This document shows positions 8,558 through 17,121 of a stretch of 64,000 bases of DNA, piece after piece. The position numbers and the translations under genes were made by a program. Source of the stretch: JAGQWW01 sp041392845 (lineage in GTDB: Bacteria; Bacteroidota; Bacteroidia; Chitinophagales; Saprospiraceae); the NCBI GenBank assembly GCA_041392845.1, contig JAWKLG010000007.1:1-64000 (forward strand), written 5' to 3'. The stretch's first letter is position 1. Each line of letters opens with the position of its first letter. Under the pieces are notes generated by a model. It was not told where the DNA came from and made no database searches. It saw only the letters and a list, made by a program, of their open reading frames with translations.

Positions 8558-9724
8558 TTAGTGTTTATCTGGAAGCGTATCTATGGAACCGGTCAGCTTC
8601 TGGACGATTCTGAACTCGCTAAGGAAAATCCTGGCTACCAGTCGTATCACTGTATAAGCAGGAATCGCCAAGACCATACCTGTGATACCATTGATGGTTG
8701 CTCCCATTAAGATGACAATAAAAATCTCCAAAGGGTGCGCCAATACAGAGTTGCTGAAAATGATGGGTTGCAAAACAAAGTTGTCGAGTAATTGCATGAA
8801 GGCGAAGACTCCTGCCACCTTTAATATCAAGGGGGTAATTTGGCTGTAAAAGTCTAATTCCAAATTGGAGGAAATCGTTACAAAAACTCCAAACAGTGCT
8901 CCTATGATGGGTCCAACGTAAGGAATCACATTGATCAACGCAGCAAAAATTCCTATCAAGAAGGCATTTTGAATTCCGAAAATTGAAAGTCCTGCAGTCA
9001 CTACTATGGTGATGATAGTGATTTGGATCAGAATACCACCGAAGTACCTTGTCAACAATTGGCTGGCATCATCTACTGCATGACGAATCTGCTCTTCATA
9101 TTGATTAGGGACGATGGCCACCAAAAAGCTGACAAACAAACCTTCTTCTTTTAAAAAGAAAAAGGTGATAAATAGTATGGAAAAGGTATCAATCAGCAAG
9201 CCTGCCATGATGGAAATCAAATCACTAAAAAAGAAAGCTATTTGAGAGGGATCAAATTTGGAGAACAAGGTCTCCTGAATCTGTTGAGAAGGTGTCTTAA
9301 TAGGCTGGGAAACACCATATTTAGAAAGCCAATCATGCACCCGATTGATGGGAGGTTCCAGTGCATTCATGATGGAATTGAGATCTACATTTGAAAGCTG
9401 AGCTGCCTGTTCGACCACCAGTGGTACAAAGAGGTAAACAAAAATAAAGGCTACGAAAATGAAAATAAGTAAGACAAATACCGCACTCAAATTAATAGCT
9501 CCTCTAACTCTGCCTTTGAATACCTTTTTTTGAAAAAAATCCATCAAAGGCTGGCCAATCATACTCAAAACCCAGGCGATGAGTACATATGCTACAATGT
9601 TGCTAAAATAATAGGCAAGAGCACCGAATAACAAAAAACCGGCTGCGAGGGCAAGATATCTGTTGAGGTTTTTCAATGCGGGTAATTTGAAGGTGCCATA
9701 AATAATTTTGGGAAAGGTAAGCAA
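8558..9724 (-). CDS. AI-2E family transporter (PerM/YdiK type)
   Basis: Inner-membrane protein of 388 residues with the AI-2E exporter / PerM layout. A pair of N-terminal membrane helices (about 22-60) precedes a third helix (about 76-102). A soluble periplasmic-like stretch follows (QAAQLSNVDLNSIMNALEPP), and then five or so further helices (from about 170). The conserved signature LIGIFAALINVIPYVGPIIGALFG and the late DNFVLQPIIFSNSV-LHPLEIF region are characteristic of the family. The transported substrate is not known for most members. It follows the OmpA/PD40 gene by about 30 bp and is followed directly by the DUF3524 gene, indicating an operon. Confidence 0.9.
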   Translation of the reverse strand: MLTFPKIIYGTFKLPALKNLNRYLALAAGFLLFGALAYYFSNIVAYVLIAWVLSMIGQPLMDFFQKKVFKGRVRGAINLSAVFVLLIFIFVAFIFVYLFVPLVVEQAAQLSNVDLNSIMNALEPPINRVHDWLSKYGVSQPIKTPSQQIQETLFSKFDPSQIAFFFSDLISIMAGLLIDTFSILFITFFFLKEEGLFVSFLVAIVPNQYEEQIRHAVDDASQLLTRYFGGILIQITIITIVVTAGLSIFGIQNAFLIGIFAALINVIPYVGPIIGALFGVFVTISSNLELDFYSQITPLILKVAGVFAFMQLLDNFVLQPIIFSNSVLAHPLEIFIVILMGATINGITGMVLAIPAYTVIRLVARIFLSEFRIVQKLTGSIDTLPDKH

Positions 9725-9754
9725 TCGCTATTTCCTTTCCCAAAATTATAAAAA

Positions 9755-11830
9755 TTAAGGCTTTTTAACCCTGTATTCTACTTTGATAGGAACATCAATT
9801 TTGGTAATTCTTACCTCAGTCCTTCTGTTGAATGCATGGTCTTCTTCTTCACACTCCACCCCGTCTGCACAATCATTTCTCAACTGAGATTCACCATAAC
9901 CAAACGCTGTAACACGGTTGGCTTCTACTCCATGTCGCATTAAATATTCCTTGGCGGATTCAGCTCTGGCCAATGACAATTGCTGGTTGAATTCATCAGA
10001 ACCACGACTATCAGTATGAGAAATCAGCTCAATTTCCATACTAGGATATTTGCGCATTAAGGTTGCAAGTGCATCTAACTCACGTGCTGCTCCTGCACGA
10101 ATAACTGACTTTCCAAAATCGTAATAAATATTCTGAAGAATGATAACCGCTCCTTCCTCCATTGGACCATCAAAGCCATCCGGGTCAGCCTCAGAACCGG
10201 ATTCCATTCCTGGAGCTGCATTTGACATCTTAATATTGGCAGTAAGCTCGGTGCCCGGTTTCATATCTTCTGTAGAAAATTCGCTGATGGCAGTTTCATA
10301 TCCGTCTTTCTCTGCACTGATTGAAAAATCACAATCTGGAGGAATACAGAAAATGAATTGTCCATTTTGGTCTGCCTTCACTTGCTGGGCCGTATTGTCA
10401 CAATTGTTGACAATGGTGACATTTACATCTTCCAACATTTGATCTGAACCATCGGCAGTGATATTCCCCTTCAGGGTTACACAGGCAGGTTTTTTCAGAT
10501 ACATCATGATTTTACCGTCTTCACCAAGCTCTACAGGTGAATACAATAATTCACCATCTTCATAATCTTCCTTAGAAGCTAGAATAATGTATTTTTTAGA
10601 AGCCATCATTTCCGCATAAACCTCTCCATTGGACAAGGTTTTTTTGGATGGAACATCTTTATCATCCATCGCATCTACATCCTTCCGAATTAATTTCAAA
10701 ACCAATTCATTGGGTGAAGCAGGATTAGGAACAAGATCCACATCATATAAATTGTCGCCTTCTAAAAATCCATCAGCAGATTGTTCAAAAATTCTAACCA
10801 GGGCACCTTCCAACGGTTCCTGGCTCGCTGAATCGGCTACTACTATGATTACTTCCATCGGAACCTCTACATCTATCCCTTCAATTCCGTCCGGAGCCTC
10901 GAAAGAATAAATATCGTCTCTACCATAACCGCCTTCGCGATCAGAAGCAAAGAAACCTTTGGTACCGTTTTTATCTAAAATAAATCCAAGGTCGTCACCT
11001 GCTGAATTAAAAGGAGCTTCCAGACTATAAGCTGCAGCTCCACCCATCAGGTTATACCCATAAATGTCAAAATTTTCTGTGGTGTCCCTTCCGTCTGAGG
11101 AGAAGAAAAGCACCTTGCTTTCATGTACAAATGGAAATCCTTCATTTCCGGCGGAATTGACTCCGGGACCCAAATTCTCAGGTTCAGACCAACCACCTTC
11201 TGTTCTTTTCACTTTCCAGATATCCATTTTACCGGCACCACCTGGCATGTTGGATGCGAAATACAATTCCGATCCATCAGGAGAAAGTGCAGGATGTAAA
11301 AATTGAAATTCAGGATTGTTAAAAGGAAGGTATTTGATTTTTTCCCAGTCAAAATATCCGCGTTCGGCTTCGAAGATCTGCATCGGATTTTTCTTCATCT
11401 GCTTTTTCTTCGTACCCTCATTTTTAATATTATTTCTATTAAAATAAATGGTCTTGAAATCGCGGCTGAAAGAAACCGGGCCTTCGTGTTTTTGGGAATT
11501 TAATTGCAGGCTGAACGGTTCCCTTTTCTGTGGGTCGCCATTTTTATCAACTTCTGCATAAAACAATTCAAAAAACGGCTCATTGGTAGTAGAATCTACA
11601 TTGCCGTTTTTACTGCTGCTTACCCAAACGATACCATTTTGATAATACTGTGGAGAAAAATCCAAACGCTCGGTATTGATATTAGTGGCGTTTTTGACCT
11701 TTACATTTTTATTCTTATCTCCCCTTTCGTAAAGTTTTTCAGAAGATTTCGACTTGGAATCGTTTTGCGCAAAAGTAAGGGTGCAAAGCAAAAGCAAAGC
11801 CGGTAAAAAAAGGAAAGTCTTTTTTAGCAT
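9755..11830 (-). CDS. OmpA-family outer-membrane protein with PD40 propeller (PorE-like)
   Basis: 691 residues from the ATG at 11830, chosen because the ten upstream codons in frame would spoil a good signal peptide (MLKKTFLFLPALLLLCTLTFAQ). Order: a WD40-like PD40 propeller with repeats such as HPALSPDGSELYFASNMPGG, FPFVHESKVLFFSSDGR and GTKGFFASDREGGYGRDDIYSF (about 45-320); carboxypeptidase-regulatory-like segments (about 330-530); and a C-terminal OmpA peptidoglycan-binding domain (IYYDFGKSVIRAGA, ISHTDSRGSDEFNQQLSLARAESAKEYL, GYGE, NRRTEVRI). T9SS PorE has a similar layout with an N-terminal TPR, which I do not see here. It probably anchors an outer-membrane complex to peptidoglycan. Confidence 0.85.
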   Translation of the reverse strand: MLKKTFLFLPALLLLCTLTFAQNDSKSKSSEKLYERGDKNKNVKVKNATNINTERLDFSPQYYQNGIVWVSSSKNGNVDSTTNEPFFELFYAEVDKNGDPQKREPFSLQLNSQKHEGPVSFSRDFKTIYFNRNNIKNEGTKKKQMKKNPMQIFEAERGYFDWEKIKYLPFNNPEFQFLHPALSPDGSELYFASNMPGGAGKMDIWKVKRTEGGWSEPENLGPGVNSAGNEGFPFVHESKVLFFSSDGRDTTENFDIYGYNLMGGAAAYSLEAPFNSAGDDLGFILDKNGTKGFFASDREGGYGRDDIYSFEAPDGIEGIDVEVPMEVIIVVADSASQEPLEGALVRIFEQSADGFLEGDNLYDVDLVPNPASPNELVLKLIRKDVDAMDDKDVPSKKTLSNGEVYAEMMASKKYIILASKEDYEDGELLYSPVELGEDGKIMMYLKKPACVTLKGNITADGSDQMLEDVNVTIVNNCDNTAQQVKADQNGQFIFCIPPDCDFSISAEKDGYETAISEFSTEDMKPGTELTANIKMSNAAPGMESGSEADPDGFDGPMEEGAVIILQNIYYDFGKSVIRAGAARELDALATLMRKYPSMEIELISHTDSRGSDEFNQQLSLARAESAKEYLMRHGVEANRVTAFGYGESQLRNDCADGVECEEEDHAFNRRTEVRITKIDVPIKVEYRVKKP

Positions 11831-12568
11831 AATGTGTTTTTTAAATACCTCCGGCTCCAATTGTATTCATGGGAAGCCCAAAAAGGTAAAATTCGGATTT
11901 CGGGAAAATCAGGTAAAAGTAAACAGTTTTTATATATGTTTCCAATATATCCGTCACCTAATATTTCCCTCCTGTAGGAATTCGGTTTTTCGCCCATCCT
12001 TTATGGTAACGATGCTCTATATGGATTTGGTATAAAAGAAATTATGCAAGCACTCTAAAACACAAAAGTAATATTGGGTACCAACATCCTACCATTGGAC
12101 AAATCAATCAATTTAAAGAAGTCCGGAATTCGTTTCGCAAAACTTTATTGGAAGCTGTGGGAACCAAAACTCCAAATAGCAGAAATGAAATTACCTTAAA
12201 TTCAGTTTATCATATAATTATAAAAATACTCAGATGGAATTGGCGGATACTTTGGGAGCAATATCATTAAGTTAAAAGAATGAAAGTTGAAATACATTCA
12301 AATCATTGAGTAGCGGCCGTTGCGCTTAACCTTTGCGCCGTTGCGTGAACCAAAAATATTAGGAATTGAAATACAAAAGATTTTGAATATCAGATAATTA
12401 CACTTTTGAAAACAAGTAACTCTGCTTGAATCGGCGGGTCCTCTCCGAGAGACCCGCCTTAGACGATTGTATTTTCTTTCTTAATTAAATGACATTGCCT
12501 CAACGGGAAGACGAATAGCGATTGGCTTTTTGTCTCCTTCCTTCCTTCCTTCCTTCCTTCCTTCAAAT
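11831..12568. other. 738-bp intergenic stretch, no gene seen
   Basis: No convincing ORF or RNA gene was seen. It holds a G/C-rich hairpin (GGCGGGTC 12433-12440 with GACCCGCC 12451-12458), a short patch of TTGCG-type repeats (about 12317-12350), and a tetranucleotide microsatellite next to the serA stop. The part just upstream of 11830 should contain the promoter of the OmpA/PD40 gene, but no exact TAnnTTTG was found. Confidence 0.6.
12536..12564. repeat. CCTT tetranucleotide microsatellite
   Basis: About seven uninterrupted CCTT units end 4 bp before the serA stop codon (minus strand reading GGAA). It lies in the serA 3' untranslated region, so a change in copy number would not alter the serA frame. 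Confidence 0.9.
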
Positions 12569-13525
12569 TTAATGTCCAAAATGCTCCATAATCCTCTCTG
12601 CCAGCTCCATACCTATATTGGTCTGTGCTTGATCAGTAGAAGCACCAATATGAGGAGACAAGGAAATATTTGGATGACTCAACAATTCTTTTCTTGGAGT
12701 AGGCTCCCCTACAAAAACATCCAATCCTGCACCTCTGACTTTACCACTACTCAATGCTTTCAATAATTCGTCTTCGTCAATAGTACCTCCTCTTGCAGTA
12801 TTGATTAATACTACGCCGTTTTTCAACTGTTCAAACTCATTAGCACCCAATAGCGGAGAAGCGCCACCAGGAACATGGAAGGTGATAAAATCTGAGTTTT
12901 GCAAAACGGTCTCAAATTGAACCGTCTCTAATTTTAAATTCAATCCTACATTCTTGAATCCTGGAAAATCAAGCTCCAGATTGGCTTCTTTTACCATAGG
13001 ATCATGCGCCAAAACACGCATTCCCATCCCAATCGCCATTCTTGCAACTGCTTGACCAATTCTTCCAAATCCTATAATCCCAATGGTTTTTCCTCTTAGC
13101 TCAGTTCCTTTTGCATAAGATTTTTTTAAATCTTTAAATGCCGTATCTCCTTTGTCTCTCATCTCCAGGTGAGAAAGGTGTAAAAATCTGCTCAATGAAA
13201 ATATGTGGGCAAAAACCAATTCAGCAACAGACTGTGACGATGCTGCAGGAGTATTTACCACCTTGATTCCTTTTCCCCTGGCGTATTCAACATCGATGTT
13301 ATCCATGCCTACTCCACCTCTTGCAATCAACTTCAGATTAGGAGCTTTATCAATCAATTCCTGCCTTACTTTGGTAGCACTTCGAACTATCAATGCATCG
13401 AAGTGATTTAATCTTTCAGCAAGTTCTTCTTGTGGAATTTTGGTGGTTTGAACTTCATAACCTGCTTCTTCCAATAGCAGTTTACCATCATCGGAAATAC
13501 CGTCGTTTGCTAGAACTTTGATCAT
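12569..13525 (-). CDS. serA: D-3-phosphoglycerate dehydrogenase, short form
   Basis: Oxidises 3-phosphoglycerate to 3-phosphohydroxypyruvate, the first step of serine synthesis. The 318 residues contain the D-2-hydroxyacid dehydrogenase fold. The substrate-binding lobe has ALIVRSATKV and LIARGGVGMDNID. The NAD-binding Rossmann motif is GIIGFGRIG. The active-site arginine is in VLINTARGGTIDEDEL, the glutamate in GLDVFVGEP, and the histidine in LSPHIGAS. There is no C-terminal ACT domain, so the serine feedback site of E. coli SerA is missing, as in other short-form enzymes. Related hydroxyacid dehydrogenases share this architecture, but RSATKV and GGVGMDNID favour SerA. Serine feeds cysteine, charged by cysS further down the same strand. 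Confidence 0.88.
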   Translation of the reverse strand: MIKVLANDGISDDGKLLLEEAGYEVQTTKIPQEELAERLNHFDALIVRSATKVRQELIDKAPNLKLIARGGVGMDNIDVEYARGKGIKVVNTPAASSQSVAELVFAHIFSLSRFLHLSHLEMRDKGDTAFKDLKKSYAKGTELRGKTIGIIGFGRIGQAVARMAIGMGMRVLAHDPMVKEANLELDFPGFKNVGLNLKLETVQFETVLQNSDFITFHVPGGASPLLGANEFEQLKNGVVLINTARGGTIDEDELLKALSSGKVRGAGLDVFVGEPTPRKELLSHPNISLSPHIGASTDQAQTNIGMELAERIMEHFGH

Positions 13526-13561
13526 TGTTTAAATTAATTTTTCTGGGTTCAAGAATGCGCG

Positions 13562-13569
13562 CAAATCTA
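13562..13569 (-). promoter_or_regulatory. Candidate -7 promoter element of serA
   Basis: Minus strand TAGATTTG matches TAnnTTTG exactly and lies 37 bp before the serA start codon, giving a leader of about 30 nt. No TTG at standard -33 spacing. Confidence 0.35.
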
Positions 13570-13625
13570 CAAGAAATAAGTAAGTGTCAGAGAGACAAAT
13601 ATCACTTAGTTCACTTCTTTTAATG

Positions 13626-16034
13626 CTAAATGCGCTCATTTGTTGAATGAAGCACGGGAGAATCGGTGGAGATATTGAAAACTGCACACAAATTGTTCCA
13701 CAAAGCATCTTTTTCACCTGGAGAATCGAAGAAAACCTGCCTTTTTTTAATTTCAAACAGAATATTTTGAACATCCCATACCTCCGGAATCAAGCCCAAT
13801 GCCAGGGTCAATTCATAACTTTCCAAAAGTGCATCCAAATATTCATCCCGCTCGTGTAATGATTCTAACCGTAGTGCTAAATCTGCTAAATATTGTCCGG
13901 CTAATTGGCCGAGGTCAAAGTTGTCAAGAGGGCCAATTTTCCATTGTTTTTTAAACGGTAACAACCCTTCCAACTCCTCTAAATCCGGATTTCCCATTTT
14001 TAAAAATTTCCTCACTTTTGATTCAAGGAAATCTTTGGAAGCCGCTTCTAAATGAATTGGCACCGGCTCATCTCCATACGAACGAGGCAAATCTTTAAAA
14101 GGAAAGTCTTCAAACATTCGAATGGAAGTTTGACTTTTTTGCTTTTGCCAATAATGCACCATCATTTTACTCAGCAACAATTGATGTTCATGGTACAAAT
14201 CCGCTAGTTCAATCTTAGCTCCTTCCATTAAATCAAGATCCCTTAAATCTGCTGCTCCAAACCAGTCTTCCTGAAATCCGACATCCTTAAAACCTTCTGT
14301 CAATCTGCCTTTCATTTTTAGGTCATTGTCAACCCAAACGACAAAAGCAAAGTCCTTTGACTCAAGTGTAAACCGATTTTGAAGAAATATCCTTCCTTTA
14401 ACGGCTTTTCCATTTGAAAAAAACTTCTCATCCAACTGATCAAATGAAATAGAAAAACCGTTGGTAAAACTGTGGTGTTCAACTTCTTTCCAAAGGGTAC
14501 TCAAAGCGTTGAAAGAAGCAAACTGCGCAAAATCAACCTGGCTTGCTGCAATTTTTAAACGAAATATCTCAAGTCCATCCTGGTATTTATTGCTTGGAAT
14601 TTGAAGCAATTTTTGACTCCATCTTTCCATTAAAGGTGCATGTCCCAGTTCTTCTGCAAGACTGATGGCACGGTATGCATACTGCAAAATCTGAAGCGTC
14701 TCAATTCCTGAAACCTCATTGAAAAACCAACCGCAACTGGTGTACATCAAGATACATTGACGTTGCATTTCCAACAATTTCAACAACCTGCCGCGATCTG
14801 CTTTACTAAGGGGCACCATTACATTCTTTCCTTCAACACTTTTGAGTCCTTTTAGGTCTTTTTCCAGGACCCAATGAATGTATTCATCCCTCATTTTCCA
14901 AGGATCCTTTACATAAAAGCGTGCTTCCTTTTCATAAAATGGAGCAAGGGCATCCCTTACAAAATCAAAGGCTTTCCGCAATGGTCCTCTCCATTCCTGC
15001 GTCCAGCCAGCTTCACCTCCGGTATGACAACCACAATTGGAGTTCCAACGTTCTACTCCATGCGCGCAAGACCAGGAACTGGGTTCGACGATTTTCGCTT
15101 CCCAAATGGGTGGGAATTCTGCCAGATAGGCAGCATAATTGGTCAGTTCTACATTCTCTTCCTTTTTCAATCGCTGGATGGCATCGGCCAAAGCCATTTC
15201 TCCAAACTTATGATGATGACCATAAGTCTCACCATCAGTAGCAATATGCATCAAAGCATTTTCAGAGGTATCTGAACCAAAGCCGCTCATAATACGGGCT
15301 GCAAAGTGCGCACCATTGTGAAGAAGCCCATTGAAAGCAACTTCCTGCGAGATGTTTCCATTATAAAAAAAGACCGCTATGCTTTTACCGGAAGGCAAGT
15401 TCACTTTATAAGGCCTGGTAGTATCTACGGTAGAAGAAGAAACCGGAGTCCAATCGCCATTTTCAGGGTTCATGACAGATGCAGCCTGACCCGGAGCAAG
15501 AACCGTGAATTTAACTCCATAAGCGGCCATTATTTCCAGGCTTGGAATATCTGCAGCGGTTTCAGCCAGCCACATACCTTCAGGCATTCTTCCAAATCTC
15601 AATTCAAAATCCTTTATCCCCCAAATCACCTGGGTTCTTTTGTCTCGCTCATTCGCCAGAGGCATGATCATATGACTATAGACCTGTGCCATTGCATTTC
15701 CATGACCATTGAGACGTTCCGCACTGTTTTGATCTGCCTCAATTAATCTGGCATAGGTTTCAGGGGCTTCCATCTCTAACCAGGACAGCAAGGTTGGACC
15801 AAAGTTGAAACTGATCCACTCGTAATTATTGATGATTTCAACGATTTGGTTTTGCTCATCCTGAATTCTGGCCCAAGCATTTCTTTTATAACATTCGTCG
15901 TGAATTCTGTCATTCCAATCGTGAAAAGGAGTAGCACTGGCCTGCCGATCTATGGTTTCCAACCAGGCATTTTCTCTTGGAGGTTGATAAAAATGACCAT
16001 GAATACAAATAAACCTGCGTCCCGATTTTTCCAT
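13626..16034 (-). CDS. Glycoside hydrolase family 57 with DUF3536
   Basis: Cytoplasmic GH57 enzyme of 802 residues without signal peptide. The N-terminal catalytic (beta/alpha)7-like domain starts with ICIHGHFYQPPRENAW, as in many GH57 proteins. FGRMPEGMWLAETAAD carries the likely nucleophile Glu near residue 180, and MHIATDGETYGHHHKFGE contains the conserved TDGET aspartate region. The remainder, from about 250, corresponds to DUF3536 (NGNISQEVAFNGLLHNGAHFA, CAHGVERWNSNCGCHTGGE, CGWFFNEVSGIETLQILQYA). GH57 members act on alpha-glucans (amylase, branching or pullulanase activities); which of these applies is not decidable here. It is separated from serA by 100 bp on the same strand and stands alone next to the divergent fabG. 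Confidence 0.88.
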   Translation of the reverse strand: MEKSGRRFICIHGHFYQPPRENAWLETIDRQASATPFHDWNDRIHDECYKRNAWARIQDEQNQIVEIINNYEWISFNFGPTLLSWLEMEAPETYARLIEADQNSAERLNGHGNAMAQVYSHMIMPLANERDKRTQVIWGIKDFELRFGRMPEGMWLAETAADIPSLEIMAAYGVKFTVLAPGQAASVMNPENGDWTPVSSSTVDTTRPYKVNLPSGKSIAVFFYNGNISQEVAFNGLLHNGAHFAARIMSGFGSDTSENALMHIATDGETYGHHHKFGEMALADAIQRLKKEENVELTNYAAYLAEFPPIWEAKIVEPSSWSCAHGVERWNSNCGCHTGGEAGWTQEWRGPLRKAFDFVRDALAPFYEKEARFYVKDPWKMRDEYIHWVLEKDLKGLKSVEGKNVMVPLSKADRGRLLKLLEMQRQCILMYTSCGWFFNEVSGIETLQILQYAYRAISLAEELGHAPLMERWSQKLLQIPSNKYQDGLEIFRLKIAASQVDFAQFASFNALSTLWKEVEHHSFTNGFSISFDQLDEKFFSNGKAVKGRIFLQNRFTLESKDFAFVVWVDNDLKMKGRLTEGFKDVGFQEDWFGAADLRDLDLMEGAKIELADLYHEHQLLLSKMMVHYWQKQKSQTSIRMFEDFPFKDLPRSYGDEPVPIHLEAASKDFLESKVRKFLKMGNPDLEELEGLLPFKKQWKIGPLDNFDLGQLAGQYLADLALRLESLHERDEYLDALLESYELTLALGLIPEVWDVQNILFEIKKRQVFFDSPGEKDALWNNLCAVFNISTDSPVLHSTNERI

Positions 16035-16128
16035 AAAATCCCTATTTATGGGTTCCTTATTTTTAAAAATGCAATTCTGTGAAAGGCCAATTTATAAAAA
16101 ACAGCCATTTTGAAGGTAAGACATTCAT

Positions 16129-16158
16129 TTGCAGGGCCCGAAAAAAAATTTACTTTCG
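16129..16158 (+). promoter_or_regulatory. Candidate Bacteroidota-type promoter of fabG
   Basis: TTG at 16129-16131, a 19-bp spacer, and TACTTTCG at 16151-16158 (one mismatch to TAnnTTTG) fit the -33/-7 arrangement of the Bacteroidota primary sigma factor. The predicted start is about 28 nt upstream of the fabG ATG. Confidence 0.5.
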
Positions 16159-16192
16159 CAAAGTACTTCAACAATTTTAAAATTTACATACC

Positions 16193-16939
16193 ATGAAATT
16201 ACTAGAAGGAAAAGTAGCACTCATCACGGGTGGCTCCAGAGGAATTGGTGCTGCCATTTGTAAAAAATTTGCTGAACACGGATGTGATGTTGCTTTCACC
16301 TACCTTTCTTCTGAAGCCAAGGCAAATGCCATTGCAGATGAATTGGCAAAAAGTGGCATCAAAGCAAAGGCCTATAAATCAGATGCATCCAAATTTGACC
16401 AGGCAGAACAATTAATTGCAGACGTTTTAGCTGAATTTGGAAAAATTGATGTTTTGATCAACAATGCAGGAGTTACCAGAGATACCCTCATGTTGAGAAT
16501 GTCAGAAGAGCAATGGGATGAGGTAATGGAAATCAATCTAAAGTCGGTTTTCAATTTGACCAAACACGCTTTGAAGCCCATGCTTAAAAACAGAGGTGGC
16601 TCCATTATAAATATGTCTTCTGTAGTTGGAGTTTTTGGAAATGCCGGACAGGCAAACTATGCAGCATCCAAGGCAGGAATCATTGGATTCTCAAAATCAA
16701 TTGCAAAGGAAGTTGGGTCCAGAAATATTCGATGCAATGCGATTGCTCCCGGTTTTATTGAAACAGAAATGACCGAAGTTTTAGACGACAAAACCAAAGA
16801 AGCATTTTTGGAAGGAATTCCAATGAAACGACTGGGGCAGGCAGATGAAGTTGCAGATGTTTGTGTCTTCCTGGGCTCGGATATGTCTACCTATATATCA
16901 GGTCAGGTAGTTTCTGTTTGTGGTGCTTTAAACACCTAA
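16193..16939 (+). CDS. fabG: 3-oxoacyl-[acyl-carrier-protein] reductase
   Basis: NADPH-dependent reduction of 3-oxoacyl-ACP in fatty-acid elongation; classical short-chain dehydrogenase of 248 residues. The cofactor motif TGGSRGIG is at residues 12-19, and NNAGVTRD at 90-97 is FabG-typical. The catalytic residues are Ser143 (IINMSSVVG), Tyr156 and Lys160 (YAASKAG). The carboxy-terminal IAPGFIETEMT and SGQVVSVCGALNT match FabG; the usual GG near the end is CG here. No other fatty-acid genes are adjacent. It has its own candidate promoter and is followed by a gene with a separate promoter. Confidence 0.93.
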   Translation: MKLLEGKVALITGGSRGIGAAICKKFAEHGCDVAFTYLSSEAKANAIADELAKSGIKAKAYKSDASKFDQAEQLIADVLAEFGKIDVLINNAGVTRDTLMLRMSEEQWDEVMEINLKSVFNLTKHALKPMLKNRGGSIINMSSVVGVFGNAGQANYAASKAGIIGFSKSIAKEVGSRNIRCNAIAPGFIETEMTEVLDDKTKEAFLEGIPMKRLGQADEVADVCVFLGSDMSTYISGQVVSVCGALNT

Positions 16940-17049
16940 TTGCCCCTTTGGAAGGCAGAAATGCAATCTTGACGACTTTTTTATAGTGGAATTTGATACC
17001 TAATTAAAATAACATTAGAAGAAAATTCCTTAGTCTAAGATTTGCTAAC

Positions 17050-17057
17050 TATTTTTG
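17050..17057 (+). promoter_or_regulatory. Candidate -7 promoter element
   Basis: TATTTTTG matches TAnnTTTG, 65 bp before the start of the Omp28-like gene. No clear TTG at -33 spacing. Confidence 0.35.
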
Positions 17058-17121
17058 TAGCGAACAAATCTTTTCTAAAACGGAATAATTCCAAAATTAA
17101 ATTCATACTAAACCAGTATTT

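Noticed and set aside
10140..11503. Plus-strand ORFs within the OmpA/PD40 gene
   Set aside because: Antisense shadows without start context or recognisable motifs.
12433..12458. G/C-rich hairpin as a serA terminator
   Set aside because: It is more than 100 bp past the serA stop with no T-run on the minus strand; function uncertain, so it is only mentioned in the gap description.
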